Shown piece by piece: positions 18,731 through 28,541 of a DNA stretch of 30,126 nt; the first letter of the stretch is position 1; each line of letters starts with the position of its first letter. The notes under the pieces are model-generated. The model did not search any database, had not been told where the DNA came from, and saw only the letters and a list, made by a program, of their open reading frames with translations. Made by a program: the position numbers and the translations under genes. The DNA lies in assembly GCA_015039365.1 (NCBI GenBank), contig WION01000596.1:1-30126 (forward strand). The letters run 5' to 3'. This stretch comes from Amanita rubescens (Eukaryota > Basidiomycota > Agaricomycetes > Agaricales > Amanitaceae).

Positions 18731-21143
18731 ATGCCAGATTCGAAGCGACATCTTGGTCAAGAAACAACCTCAATAGTCTTTGAATGGGAACTTAAGGGCC
18801 TCAGAAGTCTTCTTGACTCGACAAAAGGTGAAATAAAGTCGAAATTCACCGAATCACCATTGTTTGGTGATGGTAGATGGCGGGTAGGAGTTTGTCTTCT
18901 CGTTTTTCTCGAACATCCCTGACCAGGTCAATTTCTGACAGGTTTCATTCCTCGCGGATTCTGGTTTGTTGGAGGAGGAGCTGGGGACAGCTACGGAAGG
19001 GAATATGTCGGCCTTTTTCTCACCCGTCAGGTAGGTTCAAAGCACCCTGATTATTGGAACAGTTGACAAAGTCGAGTACAATTGTATAAGACGACTACTG
19101 AAGAACCGGCGGATGCAGCCGAAGCCGAGTCCGAAAGGTATGTTCGGGGTCCAGAGTCTGTGGCCATCTCTGAAACGTTGAACACTCACCTAGATGGGCT
19201 CGAGGGATTACGGTGCGCCTTATCCGCTTTGAAATACTAAAGTAAGTCTTCTCCTTGAAATATCCGAGTCAACATTAGTTGATTACATCGTTTGAAGCGC
19301 CTGGAGAACAGTTTCACACGAAGTCAAGGAAGATATAACTTGGCAGTCACTTTCATCGGAAGTATGTAGTGACTCGACAGTTTGCAGTACATTCCTGAAA
19401 ATCTATAACATTCTAGGGTGAACAATACGGATGGTATCTATACGCCTATTAGTATTAATATGCTAGGCCAGAATGCTTTTCAGGACACAATTTACCCGCA
19501 GGGACACGATATATCCAAGCGTTGGATCTCTTGATGCGGTCCTGATTAATTGTACCGTTAATTCGACCCGAAGGCTACGGCGGCCATCCCACTGTGTGCC
19601 AAGACTTCCGAATATAAAGGACACTAATACTTTCCAAAGAAAGGTAAACCTGAAAAAGCGACAGGAACCTCCTATGCTTAACCTCCTCTGAAAGGAATAT
19701 GCAGATGCTGGGGTCCAAGCGCAACTCGACTCAAAGCTCAAGCCCAACCCTTCTCCGCTTACATCACTACTGGCCGTCTTGCGACGGATGAAGGTATTTA
19801 TCAGTGGGATATAAACCATATGCATCTAACTAAGCATCCCATTAGCCAGGATCTCCCATTGGTCGTGTCGTCAATGCAGTGACAGTCGACCTCGTACGCT
19901 TACTCCTGATAACGAAAAACTATGTCAACATTGCTTTGGAGCCCATTGATACATCCGACGCTGAGCTTTTACTTGATCTTATGCTTCACCTGCTATGCTC
20001 TGGCCAATTAGCATGTGTGGACGTACCAGATGCCAATCGTCGAGCGAGACGACTGATGTTAAAAATGATAACAAAGACGCCTCTCACCCCGAGCACTTTG
20101 TTCGTAAAAGGGATCAGCGCCAAAGTGGATTACGATTACCTTGATCGCGGAGGATTTGGGTTCGTTTTCAAAGCGAGCTCGGAGGCACTGCCGTCGCGCT
20201 GAAATTATTATACAAGACTCGCCATAATAATGCAAGTCACATACGTTTTTGATGAGATTCGATTGTTGACCACGATCCTTTTTGGTAGGACTTTTGTCGA
20301 GAAGCGTTGACGTGGCGATCTCTGAATCATGAACGCGTGCTGCCATTCCTAGGGATCTATGAAGATGAAGCATCGCGCTTGTTCCTGGTATCGCCCCTTA
20401 TGACCAATGGTACTCTTTCTCAATGGAGAGAAAAGTTCGATCCTTCGACATCAGAGATTCAAAGACTTGTATGAATATTCTCTGTTCTTATGACCGCTGA
20501 ACTTGAACTCCCCGGGCCCTTAGATGTTAGAAGTGGCTGAAGGTATGCACTACATTCACTCGGAGGGCATAGTCCATGGCGATCTCCGGGGCGTAAGCTA
20601 ATCTCTGTCCCTGATGCCTGCATCATTCACCCTTTCTATCAGGCTAATATTCTATTGGACGCCAACTTCCATGTTCAAATTGCTGATTTTGGCTTGACTC
20701 GACACGTAGAAGCCACGGTTACCCAGTCCGGAGCGCTACATTACAACTTCGCGGCACCTGAGCTGCTCGGCGACTTGGATGAATTAGAGGATGAGGATGT
20801 TTCGGAGTCAGACGATTATGGACAATTCACGACAAGGACCCAAAAGTCGGACATTTATGCGTTTGGATGTCTCTATTATGAGGTGAGTAACTTCAATACT
20901 CTTGCTGGATTGGATGAACGAATGAACGTATAGATACAATTTAATACCATACCTTTCAAAGGTATGAATGAGTTACAAATCGCGCGGCTTATCTGTCAAG
21001 GGAAACGTCCGCCTCGAATGGACGAACCGCCTTTGAGTGACAAGGCGTGGAGATTGATCAAGCGTTGCTGGATGAAAGAAGCGGTGAGACGACCTGCGAT
21101 GGAGAATATCCTGGAAAGGATGGTTACTTGGATATCTCTGTAA
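18731..21143 (+). pseudogene. MATH-like / TKL protein kinase, copy A (disrupted)
   Basis: N-terminal exons (18731-18893, 18942-19030, 19091-19137, 19194-19241, 19298-19361) encode a MATH/TRAF-like domain: SIVFEWELKGLRSLLDSTKG, LFGDGRWRVG, YGREYVGLFLTRQ, WARGITVRLIRFEIL, and later FTRRDTIYPSVGSLDAVLIN (about 19490-19560; exon borders there unresolved). A linker follows (19695-19793 and 19846-20240: LLDLMLHLLCSGQLACVDVP, RRARRLMLKM), then a TKL kinase: GGFGFVFK loop, VALK lysine, HGDLRG catalytic loop (20524-20592), NILLDANFHVQIADFGLT, AAPELLG, SDIYAFGCLYYE, RRPAMENILERM. Two defects: a missing G at about 20172 shifts the frame between the Gly loop and the lysine, and the donor after 20240 reads AT where copy B has GT. 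Probably a pseudogene. All key catalytic residues survive. Confidence 0.78.
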
Positions 21144-22510
21144 CACCACGGCGATCAAACTTGTATCGATATCAGAGCCCCAGTTTCCCCTACCGTTCAT
21201 TCGAACATTTATGCTTCCTATTTGAGATGTTATCTGATGTTGTACGCTGTATTCACTCTTCGCGTTCGTATTTAATCGATAATCGCTTACTGACCTTCAG
21301 CTCCGGGTCTCGCTCTTGGAAGAACTAGTTATGATCATAGCCAGGGCTATGAATGTTCTGGGGATACTCATGAGGTCATGACTACGGTCCATGACTGATT
21401 CTATATTGAGTACAATAGAGCCAAGATCGATTGCGCGCTCAATAGCACGCGTTCGTCATGGCCATTTATATCTGGCATTAAGTAAATAATTTCAATATGC
21501 GTTGAACAGATACCGTTCTGAAGAATCTCATATTTGGCTCGGATAAAACAAAAACGAAAGTTATGTAGAAGTTGAAATCGCCATGGTTTGGTGGAGGTAG
21601 ATGACATCATCGAATTAGTTATTTAAAAGGTTCTACTGACTCGTCGAATGCCGGCAGAATCAGGTAAATCGCAGATCTTGTTTTACGCCAGATTCTGCTG
21701 GAAGAAGATTAAATACGCCAAAGAGGGATATGCCCTACCTAAGTAGGCGTTCAACATTATCGTTGAAATGGCGAGCTGACTGATGGCCAATTCAGTGTTT
21801 GACACCGTGTACAATGTACATGTATGACATTCCACTGACGCTGGTAATTGTCAGACTGAACACAGAATCTAAATGTGAATGTCTTTTGATGTTGTTGCGT
21901 ATTGGCAGGAGAGAGGGACGTCCTCAGGAACGTGTTCAGAGTTTTCAGTGATTAGTATATGTGTCGTGCGCGCTTGAAAGAGTTTGTCACGATCATCAGC
22001 GTCGACGTCGATCACGGCAATTCCCTGTTCGAGAAAAGATGCGCATCATCCCGACGCATCTTTTCTTCCCCTCACTCCTCCACCTTGTCGTCGCTAGCCT
22101 TTACGTAGTCTCGTCCACTTTTTCACCCCCCTATAGGTCTGGGCAGCAAGCCCATGCCGCTGCCCTTATCCTCCATTGGCACGGGTCCGGCCCGACCTCT
22201 GAGTCTGGGCCTTTCCGCTTTCGGGCCTTTCCCTTCACGCGGCTTGCCCTCGCCGCTCTCCGGATCCCTCATGATCAACGCGATTCCTGCTTTCGGTCTT
22301 CCCCAAATGGAACTTCTACATAATCGCGCACGGCCCACCGCTCAAACTAAAGCAAATGAATAAACATTTTGGACTTTGGGAAAAGGTCAGATACACAACC
22401 AGAACAGCGAGAGATTTATCCAATTGCAATCGCGATTCGCGCCCGCCTACTGCTAATCGGGGAAAGCACGGCAAAGAATTTATTGCAACAATACAATCTG
22501 GATTCTAAGA
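21144..22510. other. Kinase A 3' flank and unique insert
   Basis: The left part (21144-21860) is homologous to the flank of the kinase fragment at 25294-25441: shared blocks include GAACTAGTTAT, TTGTTTTACGCCAGATTCTG and TGTATGACATTCCACTG-like runs, in the same order. From about 21890 to 22490 the sequence is unique in this window and C-rich, with a perfect 11-base inverted repeat at 22033-22065. The + and - frames around 22123-22363 have skewed composition and no domain, so I do not call genes there. Confidence 0.5.
22033..22065. repeat. Perfect inverted repeat (11 bp stem, 11 nt loop)
   Basis: GAAAAGATGCG at 22033-22043 is the exact reverse complement of CGCATCTTTTC at 22055-22065. It lies in noncoding sequence between kinase copies A and B, inside the stretch that has no counterpart elsewhere in the array. 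It could be a terminator-like or recombination-prone hairpin; no gene end is close. Confidence 0.7.
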
Positions 22511-22536
22511 TAAGCAAACATAGGCGCTCGTAATCG
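22511..22536 (+). promoter_or_regulatory. Conserved promoter block of kinase copy B
   Basis: Same 26-base block as before copy A (18653-18678), starting TAAGCAAACATAGGCGCTCG and ending 40 bases before the ATG at 22577. Confidence 0.5.
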
Positions 22537-22576
22537 TTCGCACTACACGTGCACCAGCTCCCACCAACTTCGTGTC

Positions 22577-25071
22577 ATGCCAGCTTTGAATCCAGATCGA
22601 TATCTTGGTCAAGAAGTAACTTCAATACTCTTCGAGTGGAGACTTACGGGCCTCAGAAATCTTCTTGACTCGACGAGAGGAGAAATAAAGTCGAAATTCA
22701 CCGAATCACCGTTGTTTGGCGAAGGTAGATGGCGGGTGGGAGCTTGTCTTCTCGTTTTTCTCGAACACCCCTGACTAGGTCAATTTCCGGCAGATTTCAT
22801 TCCTCGCAAATTCTGGTTTATCGGAGGAGGAGCTGAGGACAGCTACGGAAGGGGAATATGTCGGCCTTTTTCTCACCTGTCAGGTAGGTTCAACGCAGCA
22901 CGGTTATTGGAACAGTTAACAAAGTCGAGTACAACTGTATAAGACGACTACCGAAGAACCAGCGAATGCAGCCGAAGCCGATTTCTGCAGGTACAGGCTT
23001 GTTCGCCTTGAAATCCAAAAGTAAGCCTTCTTGAAATATCCAGTCCACATTAGTTGATTACATCGTTGAAGCGCCTGCAGGACAATCTCACACGAAGTCA
23101 AGGAGGAGGTAACTTGGCAGCCATTCCCATCGGAAGTATGTAGCGACACGGCAGCTTGCAGCGCATTCCTGAAAATTAACAACGTTCTAGAATAAACAAT
23201 GCGGATGGTATTTATACGCCTATTGGTATCAAATAATATGCTAGGCCAGAACCATTTCCAGGGCACGATTTACCCGCAGGGACGCGATATATCCAAGGGT
23301 TGGATCGCTTGATGCGGTCGTGATTAAGTGCGCCATTGAATCGTTCCGAAAGCTACGGCGGCCATCCCGTATGCCAACAATTCCTCAAGGGTCTGTGCCC
23401 GAATCGCCAACTGTTGAGTGTACACGAGTGCTCGTGGTGAAACGTAAAATTCCCTCAAATGTCCTCCTTTTTTTAGGCGCCTCTCTGGCAAATCAGCTAC
23501 TTGAAAAAGGTTCGCCGTAATAAAATTGCCACTTCAAATACATCAACCGTGCTTCCGAATATAAAGGACATTCCTGTAAGCCTGAAAAGCGACGGGAACC
23601 TCTTTATGCTCAAGATGCTCTGAAAGGAATATGCGGATGCAGAGGCACAAGCCCAAATCGACTCACAGCTTAAGCCCAGTTCCTCGCTTGCAATACTACT
23701 GGCCGTCTTACGACGGATGAAGGTATATCAGTGGGATATAAACCATAATCTAACTAAGCATTCCATTAGCCAGGATCTCCTATTTGTCGTGTCGTCAATG
23801 CAGTGACAGTCGACCTCGTACGCTTAATCTTGACAACGAAAAACTATGTCAACGTTTGCTTTGGAGCCCATTGATACATCCGACGCTGAGCTTTTACTTG
23901 ATCTTATGCTTCACCTGCTATGCTCTGGCCAATTAGCATGTTTGGACGTACCAGATGCCAACCGTCGAGCGAGGCGACTAATGTTAAAAATGACAACAAA
24001 GACGCCTATCACCCCGAGTTCTTTGTTCGTAAAAGGGGTCAGCGCCAAAGTGGATCACGATTACCTTGATCGCGGAGGATTTGGGTTTGTTTTCAAGGGC
24101 GAGCTCGGAGGAGCTACCGTCGCGCTGAAATGGTTATACAAGACTCGCCATGATAATGCAAGTCACGTACGTTTTTGATGAGATTCGATTGTTGACCACG
24201 ATCCTTTTGGTAGGACTTTTGTCGAGAAGCGTTGACGTGGCGATCTCTGAATCATGAACGCGTGCTGCCATTCCTAGGGATCTATGAAGATGAAGCATCG
24301 CACTTGTACCTGGTATCGCCCCTTATGGCCAACGGTACTCTTTCTCAATGGAGAGGGAAGTTAAATCTTCGACATCAGAGATTCAAAGACTTGTATGTAT
24401 GAATATTCTGTCCATATGATCGCTGAACTCGAACTCCCGGACCCCCAGATGCTAGAAGTGGCTGAGGTATGCACTACATTCACTCGGAGGGCATAGTCCA
24501 TGGAGATCTCCGGGGCGTAAGCTAATCTCTGTCTCAAGCCTGATGCTTGCATCGCTCACGCTTTTATCAGGCTAATATTCTGTTGGACGCCAACTTCCAT
24601 GTTCAAATTGCTGATTTCGGCTTAACTCGACACGTAGAAGCCACAGTTACTCCGTCCGGAGCGCTGCACTACAACTTCGCAGCACCTGAACTGCTTGGCA
24701 ACTTGGATGAATTAGAGGGTGAGGATGTTTCGGAGTCAGACGATTATGGACAATTCGCGACAAGGACGCAAAAGTCGGACATTTATGCGTTTGGATGTCT
24801 CTATTATGAGGCGAGTAACTTCGATCCTCTTGCTGGACTGGATGAGCGAATGGACGTACAGATACAATTTAATACTGTACCTTTCAAAGGTATGAATGAG
24901 TTACAAATCGCGCGGCTTATCTGTCAAGGGAAACGTCCGCCTCGAATGGACGAACCGCCTTTGAGTGACAAGGCATGGAGATTGATCAAGCGTTGCTGGA
25001 TGAAAGAAGCGGTGAGACGGCCTGCGATGGAGGATATCCTGGAAAGGATGGTTGCTTGGAAATCTCCCTAA
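22577..25071 (+). pseudogene. MATH-like / TKL protein kinase, copy B (disrupted)
   Basis: A close paralog of copy A with the same exon order. The first exon starts MPALNPDRYLGQEVTSILFE and continues to GRWRVGA; FTRRDAIYPRVGSLDAVVIK (about 23270-23330) closes the MATH-like part. The linker exon 23627-23722 (EYADAEAQAQID) and 23770-24168 (DAELLLDLMLHLLCSGQLAC, GGFGFVFKGELGGATVALKW) are followed by the catalytic loop (HGDLRG, about 24500) and an uninterrupted activation loop to C-lobe (24574-25071: NILLDANFHVQIADFGLT ... SDIYAFGCLYYE ... RRPAMEDILERM). The GT after 24168, lost in copy A, is intact here. Relative to A it has an extra G (22851-22854), an extra T (about 23853), a missing base at about 24364 and a missing base at about 24466 (GCTGAGGTAT for GCTGAAGGTAT). 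A donor at about 24812 reads GC, so the C-lobe may be read through. It also carries about 170 bases (23380-23550) that A lacks. Confidence 0.78.
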
Positions 25072-25293
25072 TCATATATCGATGTCAAAGCCTTAGTTAC
25101 TTCGCCCTTACACTGCCGTTGACTGTTAAGTCGAGCCTTTATGCATTATGCTTCCTATTCAAGGTGTTTATCTAATACACTGTACACTGTATTCACTCTT
25201 CGCATTCGTAGTTAATCGATATTTTCTTACTGATCATCCGGGTCTCACCCTCTGAACTAGTTATAACCATAGCCAGGACCATGACTGTTCTCT
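25072..25293. other. 3' flank of kinase copy B
   Basis: Noncoding, homologous to the flank after copy A and to that after the 25294 fragment (shared GAACTAGTTATAACCATA block). No gene. Confidence 0.5.
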
Positions 25294-25441
25294 GTCAAGG
25301 GAAACGTCCGCTTCGAATGGACGAACCGCCTTTGAGTGACAAGGCATGGAGATTGATAAAGCGTTGCCGGATGAAAGAAGCGGTGAGACGGCCTGCGATG
25401 GAGAATATCCTGGAAAGGATGGTTACTTGGATATCTCTATA
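25294..25441 (+). pseudogene. Stray kinase 3' fragment (C-lobe end) from tandem exchange
   Basis: About 150 bases repeat the last exon end of the kinases: CAAGGGAAACGTCCGC ... EPPLSDKAWRLIKRC ... RRPAMENILERMVTWISL. Its last codons and downstream flank (ACACCACGGCGAT...) match copy A rather than the neighbouring copy B, so it is a leftover of an A-like unit. The first base of homology falls at CTGTCAAGGGAAA, with no exon upstream. It lies 220 bases after copy B. Confidence 0.8.
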
Positions 25442-26024
25442 ACACCACGGCGATTATACTTATATCAATATCAGAGCCCCAGTCTCCCCTACGATGCGGT
25501 TGAAATATTGACCGTTCATTCGAGCCTTTATGCTTCCTATTCGAGATGTTATCTGATGTTTTCACTCTTCGCGTTCGTATTTAATCGATAATCGCTTACC
25601 GATCCTCCGGGTGTCGCCCTTGGAACTAGTTATAACCATAACCAGGACTATGACTGTTCTGAAGGTACTCATCACCGTCAAGTCAAATCTCGAGTCGTTG
25701 CGCGGTCCATGACTGATTGCAGCGTCCTCAATGGTACGCGTTCGTCGTAGCCCAAGTTATGTCCGGCATGTAGGAGTCGAAGGTAAGGTCACATGCCTGC
25801 AGGATTAGGTATATCGCAGGTCTTGTTTTACGCCAGATTCTGCTGGCAGAAGAATGAAGAGCTAAGTAGTAGGCGTTCAACATAATCATTGGAAGAATCC
25901 GGGCAAATAAGACGGCCATTTATTTGACGCCGTGTATATGTGTGACATTCCACTGGCTGTGTGTGGGAACCAGTGCCAGACTGACGGAATATAGACGCCT
26001 GCCACTCCATCACGCACTCAAACG
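25442..26024. other. Flank shared with copy A, then start of copy C
   Basis: Up to about 25980 the sequence follows the copy A 3' flank (for example the TTGTTTTACGCCAGATTCTG and GTAGGCGTTCAACAT blocks), with small indels. After that, homology stops where the repeat-bearing 5' end of copy C begins. No promoter block like those of A and B was found for C. Confidence 0.5.
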
Positions 26025-28295
26025 GTGCAGTTTTCTCCTGAGGGCCATTCTAAGCTGGAGTCAAAACTGGCTGATAGCACTCGAATGAAGGAAGCCGTTA
26101 GCACTCGAACGCAAGAAGCTTCTAAGCTGGAGTCAAAACTGGCTGATAGCCCTCGAATGAAGGAAGCCGTTAGCACTCAAACGCAAGAAGCTTCTAAGCT
26201 GGAGTCAAAACTGGCTGATAGCCCTCGAATGAAGGAAGCCGGTAGCACTCGAATGCATTCTAATCTGAGTCACAAAAACGAGCTGATGGCATTCGAATGA
26301 AGGAACCCAGTAGGATTCGAACGCAAGAAGTTCCTAAGCTGGAGTCAAGAAAACGGGCTGATAGCCCTCAAATGAAGGAAGCCGGTAGCACTCGAACGCA
26401 AGAAGCTGGTACTATCACTCGAATGCAAGAAGATGCTCATGCTCAAGCCTCGCGTCGCCATAATGACGATCTCGAAGCTAGGTTTCATCCAAATCAGCGT
26501 GAATGGGATCAGCGTGAATGGGATCAGAGGACCGGTGCAGGGCGTGTTGTCAAACTCGAGCAGAAGTTAGCCGAAACAGGGCAGGCATACAATGATCGAC
26601 TTCATCGGTTAGAGATGGATTATCAACAAGCTATAGATTACATCAAGTGAGTACCAGTTGAACTGCTGCATTTCAATTTCTGACATTTGCAAGGCATATG
26701 AAGAGAAAGAGGGACATGATGAAGGATGAGCTCTTCAAACAGAAACATCTGAACTCTCAAATTCAGGCCGAGCTAGACGCGGCTCGGGGCAAGGTAATTT
26801 CAAGTAAAAACGATGCAGAATAAAGGCCAAACCTTGCTTTTAAAGGTATACGCGGATGCAGAAGTCCAAGTACAACTGGACCCTCAGCTCGGGACTATCA
26901 CGTCTCCACTTTTATCGCTGCTGACCATCTTACGATGAGAAAAAGGTATATCGGCAAGCTGAATATCACATCCATCTTGCTAAGCATTGACAAGCCAGGA
27001 ACTCCTATTGGTCGCGTCGTCAATGTCGCGACAATCGACCTTGCACGCTCACTGTTAACGGCGAAGGACTATGTCAACTCAGCTTTGCAACTCAATGATC
27101 ATCAGACACTGGATTTTTACTCGATTTTATGCTCCATTTGCTATCTCGTGACTGTTTGTCGTGTTCAGAAGTGCCAGATGCCAACCGTCGAGCGAGACGA
27201 TTGATGTTAAAAATGATAAAAAAGACGCCTATCATGCCAAGCTCATTGTTGGTGGAAGGATCGACGCCAAGGTTGACTACGATTACATTGGTAGCGGAGG
27301 ATTTGGGTGCGTTTTCAAAGCTGAAATTGAAGGAAATCCCGTCGCGCTGAAGTTGCTATATAAATCCCGAAATAACGATGCAAGTCTTTCGCTTATCTTG
27401 AACGGATATATATCAATTGTTGATCACAATTTGATAGGATTTTTGTCGAGAAGCGTTGACGTGGCGATCTCTAAACCACGAGCGCGTCCTACCGTTTCTC
27501 GGAATCTTTTGAAGATGAAAAAGCATCTCGCATGTTCCTTGTGTCGCCGTATATGAAGAATGGTACTCTTTCTCATTGGAGAAGGAAAATGGATCCCTCA
27601 ACGGTCGAGATTCAAAGACTTGTACGGTTGTGCTAGACTCGGAGTGTTGCTGCTGATATCCGAATCTTCTCAGGTGTTGGAAGTGGCCGAAGGTATTCAA
27701 TACATCCATTCAGAAGGCATAGTTCATGGCGACCTTCGCGGCGTGCGTCTTCTACTCCAAGCCTGGTCAGATGCTGACGTAACTTTTCTTTTTATCAGGA
27801 TAATGTTCTTTTGGACGCTCACTTCCACGCTCAAATCGCCGACTTTGGGTTAACTCGACATTCAGAAGCCACTGTCACGCAATCTGGAGCGCTGCATTAC
27901 AACTTTTGCCGCACCTGAGCTACTTGGAGACTGGATGAAGAGGAAGACGTCTCAGAGTCAGACGACGATGGGAAATCGACTGCAAGGACGCAAAAATCGG
28001 ATGTTTATGCGTTTGGCTGTCTCTATTACGAGGAAAGTCCTGTTCTCTTTCTAGTTTTATTAGATGCTGAACGCAAAACTACAGATCCAGTTTGATACTA
28101 TACCTCTCCAGGGCATGAATGAGATCCAAATAGTGAAGCACGTCTCTCGAGGAAAGCGAACCGCCTCGACTGGACAAGCCACCATTGAGTGATAGAGCTT
28201 GGAAGTTGATTAAGCGGTGTTGGATGAAGGAAGCGGCGAGGCGTCCTGCCATGGAGGATATCATGGAAAAGATGATGACTTGGAGATCTGTGTAG
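26025..28295 (+). pseudogene. Coiled-coil / TKL protein kinase, copy C (heavily disrupted)
   Basis: Instead of a MATH-like domain, this copy has a charged coiled-coil region encoded by a 72-base repeat (see repeat entry), then RVVKLEQKLAETGQAYNDRL, MDYQQAIDYIK and, after an intron, ELDAARGK. The shared linker follows (VYADAEVQVQLDPQL, PGTPIGRVVNVATIDLARSL, DANRRARRLML, GGFGCVFKAEIEGNPVALKL), then HGDLRG (about 27726-27743), ADFGLT and SDVYAFGCLYYE, ending RRPAMEDIMEKMMTWRSV. Defects: an in-frame TGA at about 26936 (CGA TGA GAA), frame changes at about 27100-27130, 27260 (GG for GGG), an extra base in the activation segment (AACTTTTGCC, about 27900-27910), a missing base near 27935 and one extra base near 28150. 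No plausible ATG precedes the repeat (the frame opens at GTG). This is a decayed pseudogene. Confidence 0.8.
26049..26407 (+). repeat. 72-base minisatellite, about five units, encoding coiled coil
   Basis: Units start at 26049, 26121 and 26193 with exact 72-base spacing, then 26259 (the preceding unit having lost 6 bases) and 26332. Each encodes about 24 residues of the type SKLESKLADSPRMKEAVSTR plus TQEA, a heptad-friendly, charged helix. The first three are nearly identical, so the array is young or kept homogeneous. The fourth unit has lost a base (TCTAATCTGAGTC for TCTAAGCTGGAGTC), which throws the frame; the fifth reads on in another frame. It probably made the length of the coiled coil variable before the gene decayed. 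Confidence 0.85.
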
Positions 28296-28541
28296 CCTCG
28301 ATGACGAGGTGATAAATGGATCTTACGCACTTGATGCTTGGTCTACAACTTGGATACACGATGTGACGGTAACTGATAAACCTAGCGTGGGGTTGTGGGG
28401 ATTATCGATTATCTGTCAAGGGAAGCGTATCGCTTCGACGCTTTTATACTTGTTTATGTAATTCGATCACCGCGCGTTTCCTTTCTGTCGCGACATTCAA
28501 AGCCTCACGATCGTGATGCCTTTCCCCTTTTGTGTCCCGCC
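28296..28541. other. Intergenic stretch with a small kinase scrap
   Basis: TTATCTGTCAAGGGAAGCG at about 28409-28427 matches the LICQGKR codons of the kinase C-lobe and is surrounded by unrelated sequence, so it is another leftover of unequal exchange. Nothing else is recognisable. Confidence 0.5.

Noticed and set aside
22123..22363. Overlapping Pro/Gly/Leu-rich frames on both strands
   Set aside because: They result from the C/G-skewed composition of the insert; no domain or splice context.
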